A stretch of DNA of 27,715 nt from Pseudomonadota bacterium (GCA_023436025.1 JAEZKX010000225.1:1-27715), one strand, 5' to 3'; counted from the first letter of the stretch, positions 6,178 through 14,521 are shown. The notes: generated by a model from the sequence alone, not told the origin. Program-made: numbers and translations.

Positions 6178-7806
6178 TTACGTCCTGCCGAGCGGCAGTG
6201 CGGAGGACCCCGCCAGGACCGCATGGGCTGGCGCGGCGACCAGGGAGTTGATCCGCTTGAGGTCGGCGATCAGGTCGATGTGCAGCGCGCTCGTCTCGAT
6301 GCTCGCGGCGCTGCGGTCCATCAGGCGCCCGAGGTGGGTGCTGGCATAGGCGCGTTCCAGCGCGCTGAAGCGGGCCTTTTCCTCCAGCAGCCTGCGGGCG
6401 TCGCGCGCGTTGCCGTGCAGGAACACGCTGGTGCTCAGGCGCAGGTTGTCCAGCAGGCGCGCGTGCAGCTCCTCGATCTCCGCCATGCCCTGTTCGGAGA
6501 AGCTGCGCTGCGGCTTGATCTTCTTCTCCTCGATGTCGGCGATCACGCGCTCGATGGTGTCGGCCACCTGCTCCAGGTTGATGGAGAAGTTGATGATGGC
6601 GGCCCAGCGCCGGGCTTCCTCCTCGCCCAGTGCATCGCGCGGGATCCGGGTCAGGTAGTACTTGATGTCCGAATGCAGGCGGTCGACGGTGTCGTCCATC
6701 CGCCGCAGGCCCGCTGCGAGTTCCAGGTCGTTGCTGCGGATCACCTTCAGCAGGCCGGCCAGCATGCTTTCCACGACGTCGGCCTGGTGCAGCGCCTCGC
6801 GTGCGGCGTTGGAAATCGCCAGCGAGGGCGTGGACAAGGCCGCCGGATCCAGGTGGCGCGGCCGCGCCCCGGTGTCGGCAGCCGGCGCGGGCAGCAGCCT
6901 GGCCGTGAGGCGGGCGACCGCGTTGGTCAGGCCGATGAAGGCCACGCTGGCCAGCACGTTGAAGCTCAGGTGGAACAGCACCACCGAGTGGTTGGCGCCG
7001 CCGGCGTGCACCGCCACGTGCTTCAGCCACGGATCCACCAGCGGCGTGGCGCCCGCCACGCCCAGGACCTTGAACAGCAGGTTGCCCAGCGTGACCTGCC
7101 GCACCACCACGGGCGACTTCGCCGTGGTCAGCACCGCCAGCAGCCCGCTGCCCAGGTTCGCGCCCAACACCAGGCCCAGCGCCACGTCCGGCGGCACCAC
7201 GCCGGCGGCGGCCATGGCGGCCACCAGCAGCACCACCGCCAGGCTCGAGTAGGTCGCCACCGCCAGCACGGCGCCGAGCGTGATCTCGAGCAGCACATCG
7301 CGGGTGATCGAGGCGATGGCGGCGCGCATCGCCTCGCTCTCGAACATCGGCCCGGTGGCCACGACGACCAGCTGCAGCGCCAGCAACATGAGGCCCAGCC
7401 CGATCAGCGCCCGGCCGACGTGGCCGGCCGCGCTCTGGGGCCGGTTGATGGCCAGCACCACGCCGAGCAGCAGGAACAAGGGCGACAGCCAGGAGAGGTC
7501 GGCCGAGAACAGCACCGAGATCAGCGCCGTGCCGATGTCCGCGCCGCGCATGACGGCCAACGCGGCCGGCAGCGTGATCAGGCCCTGGCCCACGAAGGAG
7601 GAGGTCATCAGCGAGGTGGCCGTGCTCGATTGCACCACCGCCGTCACGGCCATGCCGGCCAGGGCCGCCGACAGGCGGCTTCCCAGGCTGCGCTGTAGCA
7701 CCAGCCGCAAACGCGCGCCGAAGACCTGCAGGACGCCCGCCCGCACCATGTGCGTGCCCCAGACCAGCAAGGCGACGGCGGCGAACAGGTGGAGGAGCGT
7801 TTTCAT
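6178..7806 (-). CDS. Na+/phosphate cotransporter with PhoU-like C-terminal domain (NptA/YjbB type)
   Basis: Sodium-coupled phosphate transport across the inner membrane; bacterial YjbB-type members can also export phosphate. It has 542 residues. The N-terminal half (about 1-310) is the duplicated Na/Pi cotransporter domain: first repeat with AVVQSSTATSLMTSSF, second with LVLGANLGSGLLAV, and eight or more membrane spans. Residues about 340-525 are hydrophilic, helical and PhoU-like. The gene diverges from the phosphodiesterase-ugp cluster across 91 bases, which gives a shared phosphorus theme. The start ATG (7806) has no good Shine-Dalgarno; a hairpin lies 8 bases upstream. Direction of transport cannot be judged. 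Confidence 0.9.
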   Translation of the reverse strand: MKTLLHLFAAVALLVWGTHMVRAGVLQVFGARLRLVLQRSLGSRLSAALAGMAVTAVVQSSTATSLMTSSFVGQGLITLPAALAVMRGADIGTALISVLFSADLSWLSPLFLLLGVVLAINRPQSAAGHVGRALIGLGLMLLALQLVVVATGPMFESEAMRAAIASITRDVLLEITLGAVLAVATYSSLAVVLLVAAMAAAGVVPPDVALGLVLGANLGSGLLAVLTTAKSPVVVRQVTLGNLLFKVLGVAGATPLVDPWLKHVAVHAGGANHSVVLFHLSFNVLASVAFIGLTNAVARLTARLLPAPAADTGARPRHLDPAALSTPSLAISNAAREALHQADVVESMLAGLLKVIRSNDLELAAGLRRMDDTVDRLHSDIKYYLTRIPRDALGEEEARRWAAIINFSINLEQVADTIERVIADIEEKKIKPQRSFSEQGMAEIEELHARLLDNLRLSTSVFLHGNARDARRLLEEKARFSALERAYASTHLGRLMDRSAASIETSALHIDLIADLKRINSLVAAPAHAVLAGSSALPLGRT

Positions 7807-7813
7807 GGGTTAG

Positions 7814-7829
7814 TCAGGGTAAACCCTGA
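7814..7829. promoter_or_regulatory. Perfect inverted repeat in the divergent intergenic region
   Basis: TCAGGG - TAAA - CCCTGA, 6-base arms and 4-base loop. It lies 8 bases from the Na/Pi transporter ATG, where its ribosome-binding site would be. It may be an RNA hairpin masking initiation or an operator. The remainder of 7807-7897 is AT-rich with no convincing Pho box. Confidence 0.4.
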
Positions 7830-7883
7830 AAACTCAAACAGTTACAGAATTTGGAAAAGTGTGGATCTTTGGGTTTTTGGGGC

Positions 7884-7889
7884 TATCAT
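7884..7889 (+). promoter_or_regulatory. Candidate -10 box for the phosphodiesterase-ugp cluster
   Basis: TATCAT, five of six consensus bases, lies only 8 bases before the ATG at 7898. A start of transcription 6-8 bases downstream would give an almost leaderless mRNA, and no Shine-Dalgarno is visible before that ATG. No good -35 is visible at the expected distance. Confidence 0.35.
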
Positions 7890-7897
7890 AGTTCAGC

Positions 7898-9457
7898 ATG
7901 AAAGCCCCCGGCCGTCCCCGCAACGTCCTGTTCATCGTCCTCGACCACTGGCGTGCCGACGCCCTGGGCGCAGCGGGCAATCCGCTGATCAGGACGCCGC
8001 ACCTCGACGCTCTGGCGGCGGAGTCGGTGCTGTTCCGGCGCCATTTCGGCCAGTGCGCGCCCTGTGCGCCGGCCCGGGCTTCGTTGCTCACGGGCATGTA
8101 CCAGCACAACCATGGCGTCAAGCGCAATGGCACGCCGCTGGCCGCGGAGTTCACCAACGTCGCGCTGGAGATGCGCAAGGGCGGCTACGCACCGGCCCTG
8201 TTCGGCTACACCGATACCACCCTGGACCCGCGCGGCCGGGAACCCGGCGATCCGGCGCTGCGCAGCTACGAGGGCGTCCTGCCCGGGTTCGATCCGGTGC
8301 TGCCGCTGACGGACGTGCCCCTGCGCTGGCTGGCCTGGCTGGAGGAGCTGGGCTACCCGTTCGGCAATGACATCCAGGAGGCCTACCGCCCGGCCCACCG
8401 GCAGCCCGGCGAGGGCCCGACGCGGGCGCCCGCGCAGTTCCAGGCGGAACACAGCATCACGGCCTTCCTCACCGACGAACTGCTTCGCTTCATCTCCATG
8501 CGGCGCCAGGAGTCCTGGTTCGCCCATGCCGCCTACATCAAGCCGCACCCGCCCTTCATCGCCAGCGCGCCCTACCACGCGATGTACGACCCGGCGGACA
8601 TGCCGAAGCCGCGGCGCATGGCCAGCGCCGACGCCGAGGCCGACAGCCATCCGCTGGTGCGCGTGCGCCTGGAAAAGACCGCGGCATCGGCCTCCTGGCG
8701 CGATGGCCAGGGCCTGGTGAAGGACCTGCCGGATGCGGACATCGCGCAGCTGCGCGCCACCTACTACGGCATGGTGACGGAGGTCGACGCGCAGCTGGGC
8801 CGCCTGATCGGCAAGCTCAAGGAGTGGGGTGTGTACGACGACACGCTGCTCATCGTCACCTCGGACCACGGCGAGCAGCTGGGAGACCACTGGCTGCTTG
8901 GCAAGGAGTGCCCGTTCGAGCAGTCCTACCACGTGCCCCTGCTGGTGCGCGATCCGTCCCGCGCTGCCGACGCCACCCGCGGCACTCAGGTGCACCACTT
9001 CACCGAAGCAGTCGACTTGATGCCGACCATCCTGCAGTGGGCTGGTGGCGCCATCCCGCGCCAGTGCGACGGCCGCTCGCTGCTCGGATTCCTGCACGGG
9101 ACGCCGCCGCCCGACTGGCGCGACGCCGCGCACTGGGAATACGACTTCCGCGATACCTGGCTGCCTGGCGCGGAGACCGCGCTGGGGGTGCCCATGGACC
9201 GTTGTGGCATGGCGGCGCTGCGCACCGAGCGCCACCTGTACCTGCACTTCGCCGCGCTGCCGCCGCTGCTCTACGACCTGGAGCGCGACCCCGGCTGCCT
9301 GGACAACCGTGCAGCGGACCCGGCCTATGCCGCGGCGCTGCTGGAGTGCGCGCAACGCCTGCTCACCTGGCAGCTCGAGTCCGGGCGGCGCGAGCTCACC
9401 GGCATGTGCGCGAGCCCGCAAGGACTGGTGGTGCGCGATCCGCACGCGCAATCCTGA
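7898..9457 (+). CDS. Phosphonate monoester hydrolase/phosphodiesterase (sulfatase superfamily, formylglycine enzyme)
   Basis: Hydrolyses phosphonate monoesters and phosphodiesters, with side activity on sulfates, in characterised relatives from Rhizobium and Burkholderia. It has 519 residues; those are about 514. The CxPxR motif C56-A-P-A-R60 marks Cys56 for conversion to formylglycine. Metal ligands are Asp16, Asp323 and His324 (SDHGEQLGDH). Other expected active-site residues are Asn77, Tyr104, His217 (KPHPPF) and Lys336 (LLGKE). Asp106 stands where relatives have Thr. Long matching segments (SAPYHAMY, HFAALPPL, the C-terminal SPQGL) separate it from ordinary arylsulfatases. No signal peptide, so it acts in the cytoplasm, fitting a Ugp-imported phosphodiester. 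It needs a formylglycine-generating enzyme encoded elsewhere. Confidence 0.88.
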   Translation: MKAPGRPRNVLFIVLDHWRADALGAAGNPLIRTPHLDALAAESVLFRRHFGQCAPCAPARASLLTGMYQHNHGVKRNGTPLAAEFTNVALEMRKGGYAPALFGYTDTTLDPRGREPGDPALRSYEGVLPGFDPVLPLTDVPLRWLAWLEELGYPFGNDIQEAYRPAHRQPGEGPTRAPAQFQAEHSITAFLTDELLRFISMRRQESWFAHAAYIKPHPPFIASAPYHAMYDPADMPKPRRMASADAEADSHPLVRVRLEKTAASASWRDGQGLVKDLPDADIAQLRATYYGMVTEVDAQLGRLIGKLKEWGVYDDTLLIVTSDHGEQLGDHWLLGKECPFEQSYHVPLLVRDPSRAADATRGTQVHHFTEAVDLMPTILQWAGGAIPRQCDGRSLLGFLHGTPPPDWRDAAHWEYDFRDTWLPGAETALGVPMDRCGMAALRTERHLYLHFAALPPLLYDLERDPGCLDNRAADPAYAAALLECAQRLLTWQLESGRRELTGMCASPQGLVVRDPHAQS

Positions 9458-9516
9458 GCCGTCTCCGCTTCTTTCTTCCCCGCGCTTTCCGCAACCAACC
9501 CCTGGAGGACCGACCC

Positions 9517-10833
9517 TTGAACAAGCGCAAACTGCTCCCTTACCTGGCGAGCGCCCTGTTGGCCGCGCCGATCGCGAGCTTCGCGGCCCCGATCGAGATC
9601 CAGTTCTGGCACCCGGGTCTCGGCGCCCTCGACGAGGCGGTCGATGGCCAGGTCAAGGCCTTCAATGAATCCCAGTCCGACTACAAGGTGGTGCGCTCGT
9701 CGCGCGGCTCCTATGAAGAGACCCTGAACAACGCCATCGCCGCCTACCGGGCGAAGAAGCATCCGCACCTTCTGGTAGCGATCGGGGCGTCGACCCAGAC
9801 CATGCTCTCGTCCAACGCCATCGAGCCGGTGCAGGACCTGATGGCCAGGTCGGGCTACAAGATCGACTGGAACGACTACCTGCAGCCGATCCTGAACTAC
9901 TACCGCGCCGCCGACGGGCGCCTGCTGTCCTGGCCGTTCAGCGCGTCCACCGTCGTGCTCTGGTACAACAAGGACGCGTTCGCCAAGGCCGGCATCCAGG
10001 GCCCGCCCAAGACCTGGGACGAGATGGGGGAGGCCGCGGCCAAGCTGCGCGCTTCGGGCATGCAGTGCGGCGTCACCGCCGGCTGGCAGACGTGGACGCA
10101 CCTCGACAACTACTCGGTGATGCACGGCATCCAGTACGCCACGAAGAACAACGGTCTCGACGGCGTCGATGCGCGCGTGACCTTCAACAACCCGCAGGTG
10201 ATCAAGCACATCACGCGGGTGGCGGACTGGGCCAAGGATGGCCGCTACATGTACGCGGGGCGGGGAGGCGGCAGCGCGATTCCGGCGTTCATGTCGGGTC
10301 GCTGCGGAATGATGTTCCAGTCCTCCGCGGTCTATGCCTTCCTCAAGAAGGGCACCAAGTTCGAGTTCGATGCCGCTTCGGTCCCGCATGAGCCGGGCGT
10401 GTCGCTCCAGAACAACCTGATCGGTGGCGGCACCATCTGGGCGATGAAGGGCCACAAGCCCGAGGAATACAAGGGCGTCGCCGCCTTCCTCGCCTTCCTC
10501 GGCAAGCCCGGCCAGCAGATCAAGTGGCACCAGGACACGGGCTACATCCCGCTGACCAACACCGCCTACAAGGTCATGCAGGGGAGCGGCTACTACAAGG
10601 AATTCCCGGCGCAGGAAGTGGCGATCAAGACGCTTACCCGCGCCACGCCCACCCGCCAGTCGATGACCATCCGCCTCGGCAACTTCGCGCAGTGCGGCGC
10701 GGTCCAGGACGAGGAACTCGAAGCCGTATGGTCGGCCAAGAAGACCCCGCAGGAGGCGATGGACAACGCGGCACGTCGCTGCAACGAGTTCCTGGCCCGC
10801 TTCGAACAGCAGCAGAAGGCCGCCAGCCGCTAG
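9517..10833 (+). CDS. ugpB: sn-Glycerol-3-phosphate/glycerophosphodiester-binding protein UgpB
   Basis: Periplasmic binding protein of the Ugp ABC importer. It has 438 residues, the same length as E. coli UgpB, and is similar along its length: FWH near residue 30, SYEETL, LSWPFSAST, VLWYNKDAF, WHQDTGYIPLT, IRLGNFAQ and DEELEAVW. The GWQTW tryptophan pair (Trp190, Trp193) corresponds to the two tryptophans that hold glycerol-3-phosphate in E. coli. By my alignment the VYEVG segment of E. coli, which contains a Glu near the ligand, reads VAIGA here, so specificity may differ. A signal peptide ends about ASFAA. TTG at 9517 is the start, with GGAGG at 9504-9508. It lies 59 bases after the phosphodiesterase. 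Confidence 0.93.
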   Translation: MNKRKLLPYLASALLAAPIASFAAPIEIQFWHPGLGALDEAVDGQVKAFNESQSDYKVVRSSRGSYEETLNNAIAAYRAKKHPHLLVAIGASTQTMLSSNAIEPVQDLMARSGYKIDWNDYLQPILNYYRAADGRLLSWPFSASTVVLWYNKDAFAKAGIQGPPKTWDEMGEAAAKLRASGMQCGVTAGWQTWTHLDNYSVMHGIQYATKNNGLDGVDARVTFNNPQVIKHITRVADWAKDGRYMYAGRGGGSAIPAFMSGRCGMMFQSSAVYAFLKKGTKFEFDAASVPHEPGVSLQNNLIGGGTIWAMKGHKPEEYKGVAAFLAFLGKPGQQIKWHQDTGYIPLTNTAYKVMQGSGYYKEFPAQEVAIKTLTRATPTRQSMTIRLGNFAQCGAVQDEELEAVWSAKKTPQEAMDNAARRCNEFLARFEQQQKAASR

Positions 10834-10861
10834 GTCTTACCGCAGTACCCCGAGCTCCCGC

Positions 10862-11755
10862 ATGATCAAGCGCGTCCATTTCGAGGGGCACACCTGGCTG
10901 GTGACTCTGCTGCTGCTGCCGCAGTTGCTGGTCCTGGCCGTGTTCGCCATCTTTCCCGCCTTCCAGGCCATCCTGCACTCGGTGATGATGTCCGACCCGT
11001 TCGGGCAGCATTCCACCTTCGTGGGGCTGGAAAACTTCAAGGCGGTCCTCTCGCGCCCGGAGTACCTCAACTCCGTGTGGCGCACCTTGATCTTCACGGC
11101 GGGCTCGACCGCCCTGTCCATGGTGGCGGGGCTGTCCTTCGCGGTATTCGTGGACCACGTGATCCGCGGCAAGAGCGGCTACAAGACCCTGCTGCTGTGG
11201 CCCTACGCGATCTCGCCCGTGGTCGCGGGGGTGCTCTGGCTGTTCCTGTTCCACCCGATCTACGGCGCCATCGCATTGATGCTGCGGCAGTTCGGGGTGG
11301 ACTGGAATCCGCTCCTCGACGGCACCGACGCCATGCTGCTGGTGATCGTGGCCGCCTCCTGGAAGCAGGTCACCTACAACTTCGTGTTCTTCCTGGCTTC
11401 GCTGCAGGCGGTGCCGAAGTCCCTGATCGAGGCGGCCGCCATCGACGGCGCGGGCCCGGTCCGGCGCCTGTTCACCGTGGTGTTCCCGCTGGTGGCACCC
11501 ATCACCTTCTTCCTGATGGTGATCAACATCGTGCACGCCTTCTTCGATACCTTCCCCATCATCGATTCGCTCACCAAGGGCGGTCCGGCCGGCGCGACGG
11601 ACATCATGGTCTACCGCGTCTACTACGACGGCTTCGTCGCGCAGGACCTGGGCGGCTCCTCGGCGCAGTCGGTGATCCTCATGCTGCTGGTCATCGCGCT
11701 TACCTTCATCCAGTTCCGCTTCATCGAGCGCAAGATCAAGTACGCGGGCAAGTAA
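10862..11755 (+). CDS. ugpA: Ugp ABC transporter permease UgpA
   Basis: Inner-membrane permease subunit, 297 residues against 295 in E. coli, with six predicted spans. It shows the EAA loop EAAAIDGAGPVRRLFTVVFP, which docks on the ATPase UgpC, and the family segment FPIIDSLTKGGPAGATDIMVYRVY. It follows ugpB by 28 bases, and its TAA overlaps the ugpE ATG by one base. It forms the channel with UgpE. No strong Shine-Dalgarno is visible before the ATG. Confidence 0.94.
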   Translation: MIKRVHFEGHTWLVTLLLLPQLLVLAVFAIFPAFQAILHSVMMSDPFGQHSTFVGLENFKAVLSRPEYLNSVWRTLIFTAGSTALSMVAGLSFAVFVDHVIRGKSGYKTLLLWPYAISPVVAGVLWLFLFHPIYGAIALMLRQFGVDWNPLLDGTDAMLLVIVAASWKQVTYNFVFFLASLQAVPKSLIEAAAIDGAGPVRRLFTVVFPLVAPITFFLMVINIVHAFFDTFPIIDSLTKGGPAGATDIMVYRVYYDGFVAQDLGGSSAQSVILMLLVIALTFIQFRFIERKIKYAGK

Positions 11756-12639
11756 TGGTTGAACGTTCTCCCTGGTTCGATGCCTTCTGCCACGCCATGC
11801 TGCTGGTCGGCGTCGTGGCGATGTGCCTGCCCCTGTACTACGCGATCATCGCGGCCACCCACTCGCTGGACGACGTGCTGCTGATCCCCATGCCGCTGAC
11901 GCCGGGCACGGAACTCCTGGCCAACATCCAGACGGCGCTGGCCAAGCCGGACTTCGCGCGCCAGCTGCTCAATTCGCTGATCGTGGCCGTGGGCGTGACG
12001 GTGGTGAAGATCGCCGCGTCCTTCATCGCGGCTTTCGCGGTCACCTACTTCAAGTACCGCTTCCGGGCGTTCGCCTTCTGGATGATCTTCGGCACATTGA
12101 TGCTGCCGGTCGAAGTGCGCATCGTTCCGACCTACGAGGTGGCGGCCAACGTCCTCGCGCCGATCAACTGGCTGCTGGGCGGGGTCATCGAGGTCAACCT
12201 CGAATGGAACCTGCTGGATTCCTACACGGGCCTGATCATGCCGCTGGCCGCGTCCGCTACCGGGACCTTCCTGTTTCGCCAGTTGTTCCTGACGGTGCCC
12301 GACGAACTGCTGGAGGCCGCCAAGATCGACGGGGCAGGGCCGGTGCAGTTCGCCCGCGACGTCCTGTGGCCGATCTCCCGCACCAACGTGATCGCGCTGA
12401 CCGTGATCCTGTTCGTCTTCGGCTGGAACCAGTACCTCTGGCCGATGCTGATCATCACCGAGCCCAGCATGCTCACCGCCGTCGTCGGCCTGGCCAAGAC
12501 CCTGCCGGGCGTGGCCGATTCCGTGCCGCACTGGCACACAGCGATGGCCTCCACCCTGCTCATCAGCCTGCCCCCCGTGTTGGTGGTCCTGGTCCTGCAG
12601 CGCTGGTTCGTCAAGGGCCTGGTGGACGCCGAGAAATAA
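11755..12639 (+). CDS. ugpE: Ugp ABC transporter permease UgpE
   Basis: Second permease subunit, 294 residues. It opens ERSPWFDAFCHAMLLVGVVA, close to E. coli UgpE, and carries WMIFGTLMLPVEVRI, FLFRQLF, the EAA loop EAAKIDGAGPVQFARDVLWP, FGWNQYLWPMLIIT and the terminal RWFVKGLVDAEK. It is 13 residues longer than the E. coli protein because of an insertion between VAAN and LLDSYTGL (about residues 128-145), likely a periplasmic loop. The start ATG at 11755 shares its A with the ugpA stop TAA, so translation is coupled. An open frame upstream in this phase is read-through inside ugpA. Confidence 0.94.
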   Translation: MVERSPWFDAFCHAMLLVGVVAMCLPLYYAIIAATHSLDDVLLIPMPLTPGTELLANIQTALAKPDFARQLLNSLIVAVGVTVVKIAASFIAAFAVTYFKYRFRAFAFWMIFGTLMLPVEVRIVPTYEVAANVLAPINWLLGGVIEVNLEWNLLDSYTGLIMPLAASATGTFLFRQLFLTVPDELLEAAKIDGAGPVQFARDVLWPISRTNVIALTVILFVFGWNQYLWPMLIITEPSMLTAVVGLAKTLPGVADSVPHWHTAMASTLLISLPPVLVVLVLQRWFVKGLVDAEK

Positions 12640-12658
12640 GCCAAGGGAAGAACACAGA

Positions 12659-13729
12659 ATGGGAATGGTGGATATTCGCCAGGTCGAGAAGTCCTATGAC
12701 GATGTCAAGGTCATCCATGGCATCGACCTGAGTTTCGCGCCCGGGGACTTCGTCGTCATCCTGGGGCCCAGCGGCTGCGGCAAGTCGACCCTGCTGCGCA
12801 TGATCGCCGGCCTCGAACGCATCACGGCCGGCGAGATCGCGATCGACGGCCGCGTGGTGAACGAGGTGGAGCCGCGCAACCGTGGCATCGCGATGGTGTT
12901 CCAGAACTATGCGCTCTACCCGCACATGTCGGTGCGCGAGAACATGTCGTACGGCCTGAAGCTGGCGCGCGTGGACCGGGCCCGGATCGACGCCAAGGTG
13001 CGCGAGGTCGCCGAGATCCTCGGCTTGCAGGCGCTGCTGGACCGGCGCCCGGGGCAGCTCAGTGGTGGCCAGCGCCAGCGCGTGGCCATGGGCCGCGCCA
13101 TCATCCGCGAACCCAAGGTCTTCCTGTTCGACGAGCCGCTGTCCAACCTGGACGCGAAGCTGCGCCACCAGATGCGCATGGAGCTCAAGCGGCTGCACAT
13201 GCGGCTGAACGCCACTTCCGTGCTGGTCACGCACGACCAGGTCGAGGCCATGTCGCTCGCTTCGCAGCTCGTGTTGATGAATGCCGGCGTGGTGGAACAG
13301 GTCGGCACGCCGACCGAGGTGTACAACCGGCCGGCGACGCTGTTCACCGCCGGCTTCGTCGGCTCGCTGCCGATGAACTTCTTCCAGGGCAGCGTGGCCG
13401 ATGGCGGCCGCCGCCTGGTGCTGGAGAACGGCGTCGAGCTGCCGATCGAGCGCGACCTGCGGGCCCATGCCGGCAAGAAGATCGTGCTGGGCGTGCGGCC
13501 GGACGCACTGCACCTGATGCCGGCCGCAGCAGAGGGCGTGCACCTGTTCCGCGGCAACCTGGACCTCTCCGAGGACCTGGGCAGCGTGCGGCTTCTGCAC
13601 GTCGACGGCGGCCGCGGCGGCTTTGCCGTGGCCGTGCCTCCGGGTACGCTGGCGACGGGTGCGCTTTGCGCACGCGCGGACGAACAGGACCTGCACGTGT
13701 TCGACGCCAGCACGGAGCGTCGCATCTAG
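12659..13729 (+). CDS. ugpC: Ugp ABC transporter ATPase UgpC
   Basis: ATP-hydrolysing subunit, working as a homodimer under UgpA/UgpE. It has 356 residues, identical in length to E. coli UgpC. Walker A GPSGCGKST lies about 37-45, the Q-loop in VFQNYALYPHMSV, the signature LSGGQRQRVAMGRA about 134-147, Walker B VFLFDEP and the switch His in VTHDQ. Residues about 240-356 form the TOBE regulatory domain, ending LHVFDAST. In E. coli the TOBE domain takes part in inhibition by phosphate; whether that holds here is unknown. AAGGGAAG at 12643-12650 precedes the ATG; a second ATG at 12665 is possible. Confidence 0.93.
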   Translation: MGMVDIRQVEKSYDDVKVIHGIDLSFAPGDFVVILGPSGCGKSTLLRMIAGLERITAGEIAIDGRVVNEVEPRNRGIAMVFQNYALYPHMSVRENMSYGLKLARVDRARIDAKVREVAEILGLQALLDRRPGQLSGGQRQRVAMGRAIIREPKVFLFDEPLSNLDAKLRHQMRMELKRLHMRLNATSVLVTHDQVEAMSLASQLVLMNAGVVEQVGTPTEVYNRPATLFTAGFVGSLPMNFFQGSVADGGRRLVLENGVELPIERDLRAHAGKKIVLGVRPDALHLMPAAAEGVHLFRGNLDLSEDLGSVRLLHVDGGRGGFAVAVPPGTLATGALCARADEQDLHVFDASTERRI

Positions 13730-13762
13730 GCGCCCCGGAACAAGCAGGGAAGGAGAACGACG

Positions 13763-14521
13763 ATGTGGGCCAAGGATCGCCACCATCGCATACTGGCACT
13801 GCTCGCCGCGCGCGAACAGGTCAGCATGGAGAACCTGGCGGAGGAGTTCGGTGTCTCGCGCGAGACACTGCGGCGCGACATCGTGCAGCTGGAGGCCGAA
13901 GGCCGGCTCAAGCGCGTGCACGGCGGCTTCATGCGCGTGGGCGGGACCGAGCCGCCGTTCCAGAGCCGCATGGAGACGAATGCCGAAGCCAAGCGCCGCA
14001 TCGGCGCGGCCGCCGCGCGGGCCGTCGAGCCGGGCATGCTGATCGCCGTGGATGCGGGCACGACCACCATCGCGTTCGCCGAGCACCTCGCCACGATCCC
14101 GAAGCTGCAGGTGGTCACCAACTCGCTGGGCGTCGCCAGCACCGTCGGCAAGGCAAGCGGGGTGACCGTGATCCTGCTGGGCGGGCGGCTCGGCGCCGAC
14201 GTCCCCGGCACCTTCGGCGAGGTCGCCCTGGCCCAGTTGCGGCGCTTCCGGCCGGACCTCGCGTTCATCTCTCCCACGGCCCTGGATGCGGAAGCGGGCG
14301 CGATGAACTTCGACGAGGCAGAAGCCGAAATGGCCTCCGCCATGGCGGAATGCGCGGCACGGCTCGTGGTGCTCGCCGACAACAGCAAGCTGGGCAGGAA
14401 GAGCCGCGTGCAGATCTGCGCCTGCGGCCGTATCGACATGCTCATCACCGACCGCAAGGCAAGGCCGGCGCAGACAGATCCTCTGCGGGCCGCCGGCTTG
14501 CGCGAGCTGGTCGTCGCCTGA
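13763..14521 (+). CDS. DeoR/GlpR-family transcriptional regulator
   Basis: Probably a repressor of this gene cluster, responding to a phosphorylated ligand. It has 252 residues. The N-terminal helix-turn-helix runs about 5-58 (VSMENLAEEFGVSRETLRRDI), followed by the family turn RVHGG. The C-terminal DeoR sensor domain has DAGTTT, VVTNS, LGG and the LADNSKLGRKS segment, typical of regulators that bind sugar or glycerol phosphates. A good ribosome site (AAGGAG) precedes the ATG, 33 bases after ugpC. Relation to GlpR suggests glycerol-3-phosphate as effector, which would match Ugp import; this is inference. Its place inside the cluster implies autoregulation. Confidence 0.9.
   Translation: MWAKDRHHRILALLAAREQVSMENLAEEFGVSRETLRRDIVQLEAEGRLKRVHGGFMRVGGTEPPFQSRMETNAEAKRRIGAAAARAVEPGMLIAVDAGTTTIAFAEHLATIPKLQVVTNSLGVASTVGKASGVTVILLGGRLGADVPGTFGEVALAQLRRFRPDLAFISPTALDAEAGAMNFDEAEAEMASAMAECAARLVVLADNSKLGRKSRVQICACGRIDMLITDRKARPAQTDPLRAAGLRELVVA

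Noticed and set aside
7830..7860. Possible Pho box (minus strand CTGTAACTGTTTG)
   Set aside because: Only a partial match to CTGTCAT, and the second half-site at the required 11-base period is missing.
7898..9457. Ordinary arylsulfatase or choline sulfatase
   Set aside because: The formylglycine motif alone would allow it, but the long similarity to phosphonate monoester hydrolases (SAPYHAMY, HFAALPPL, conserved His217 and Lys336) and the Ugp context favour a phosphodiesterase.
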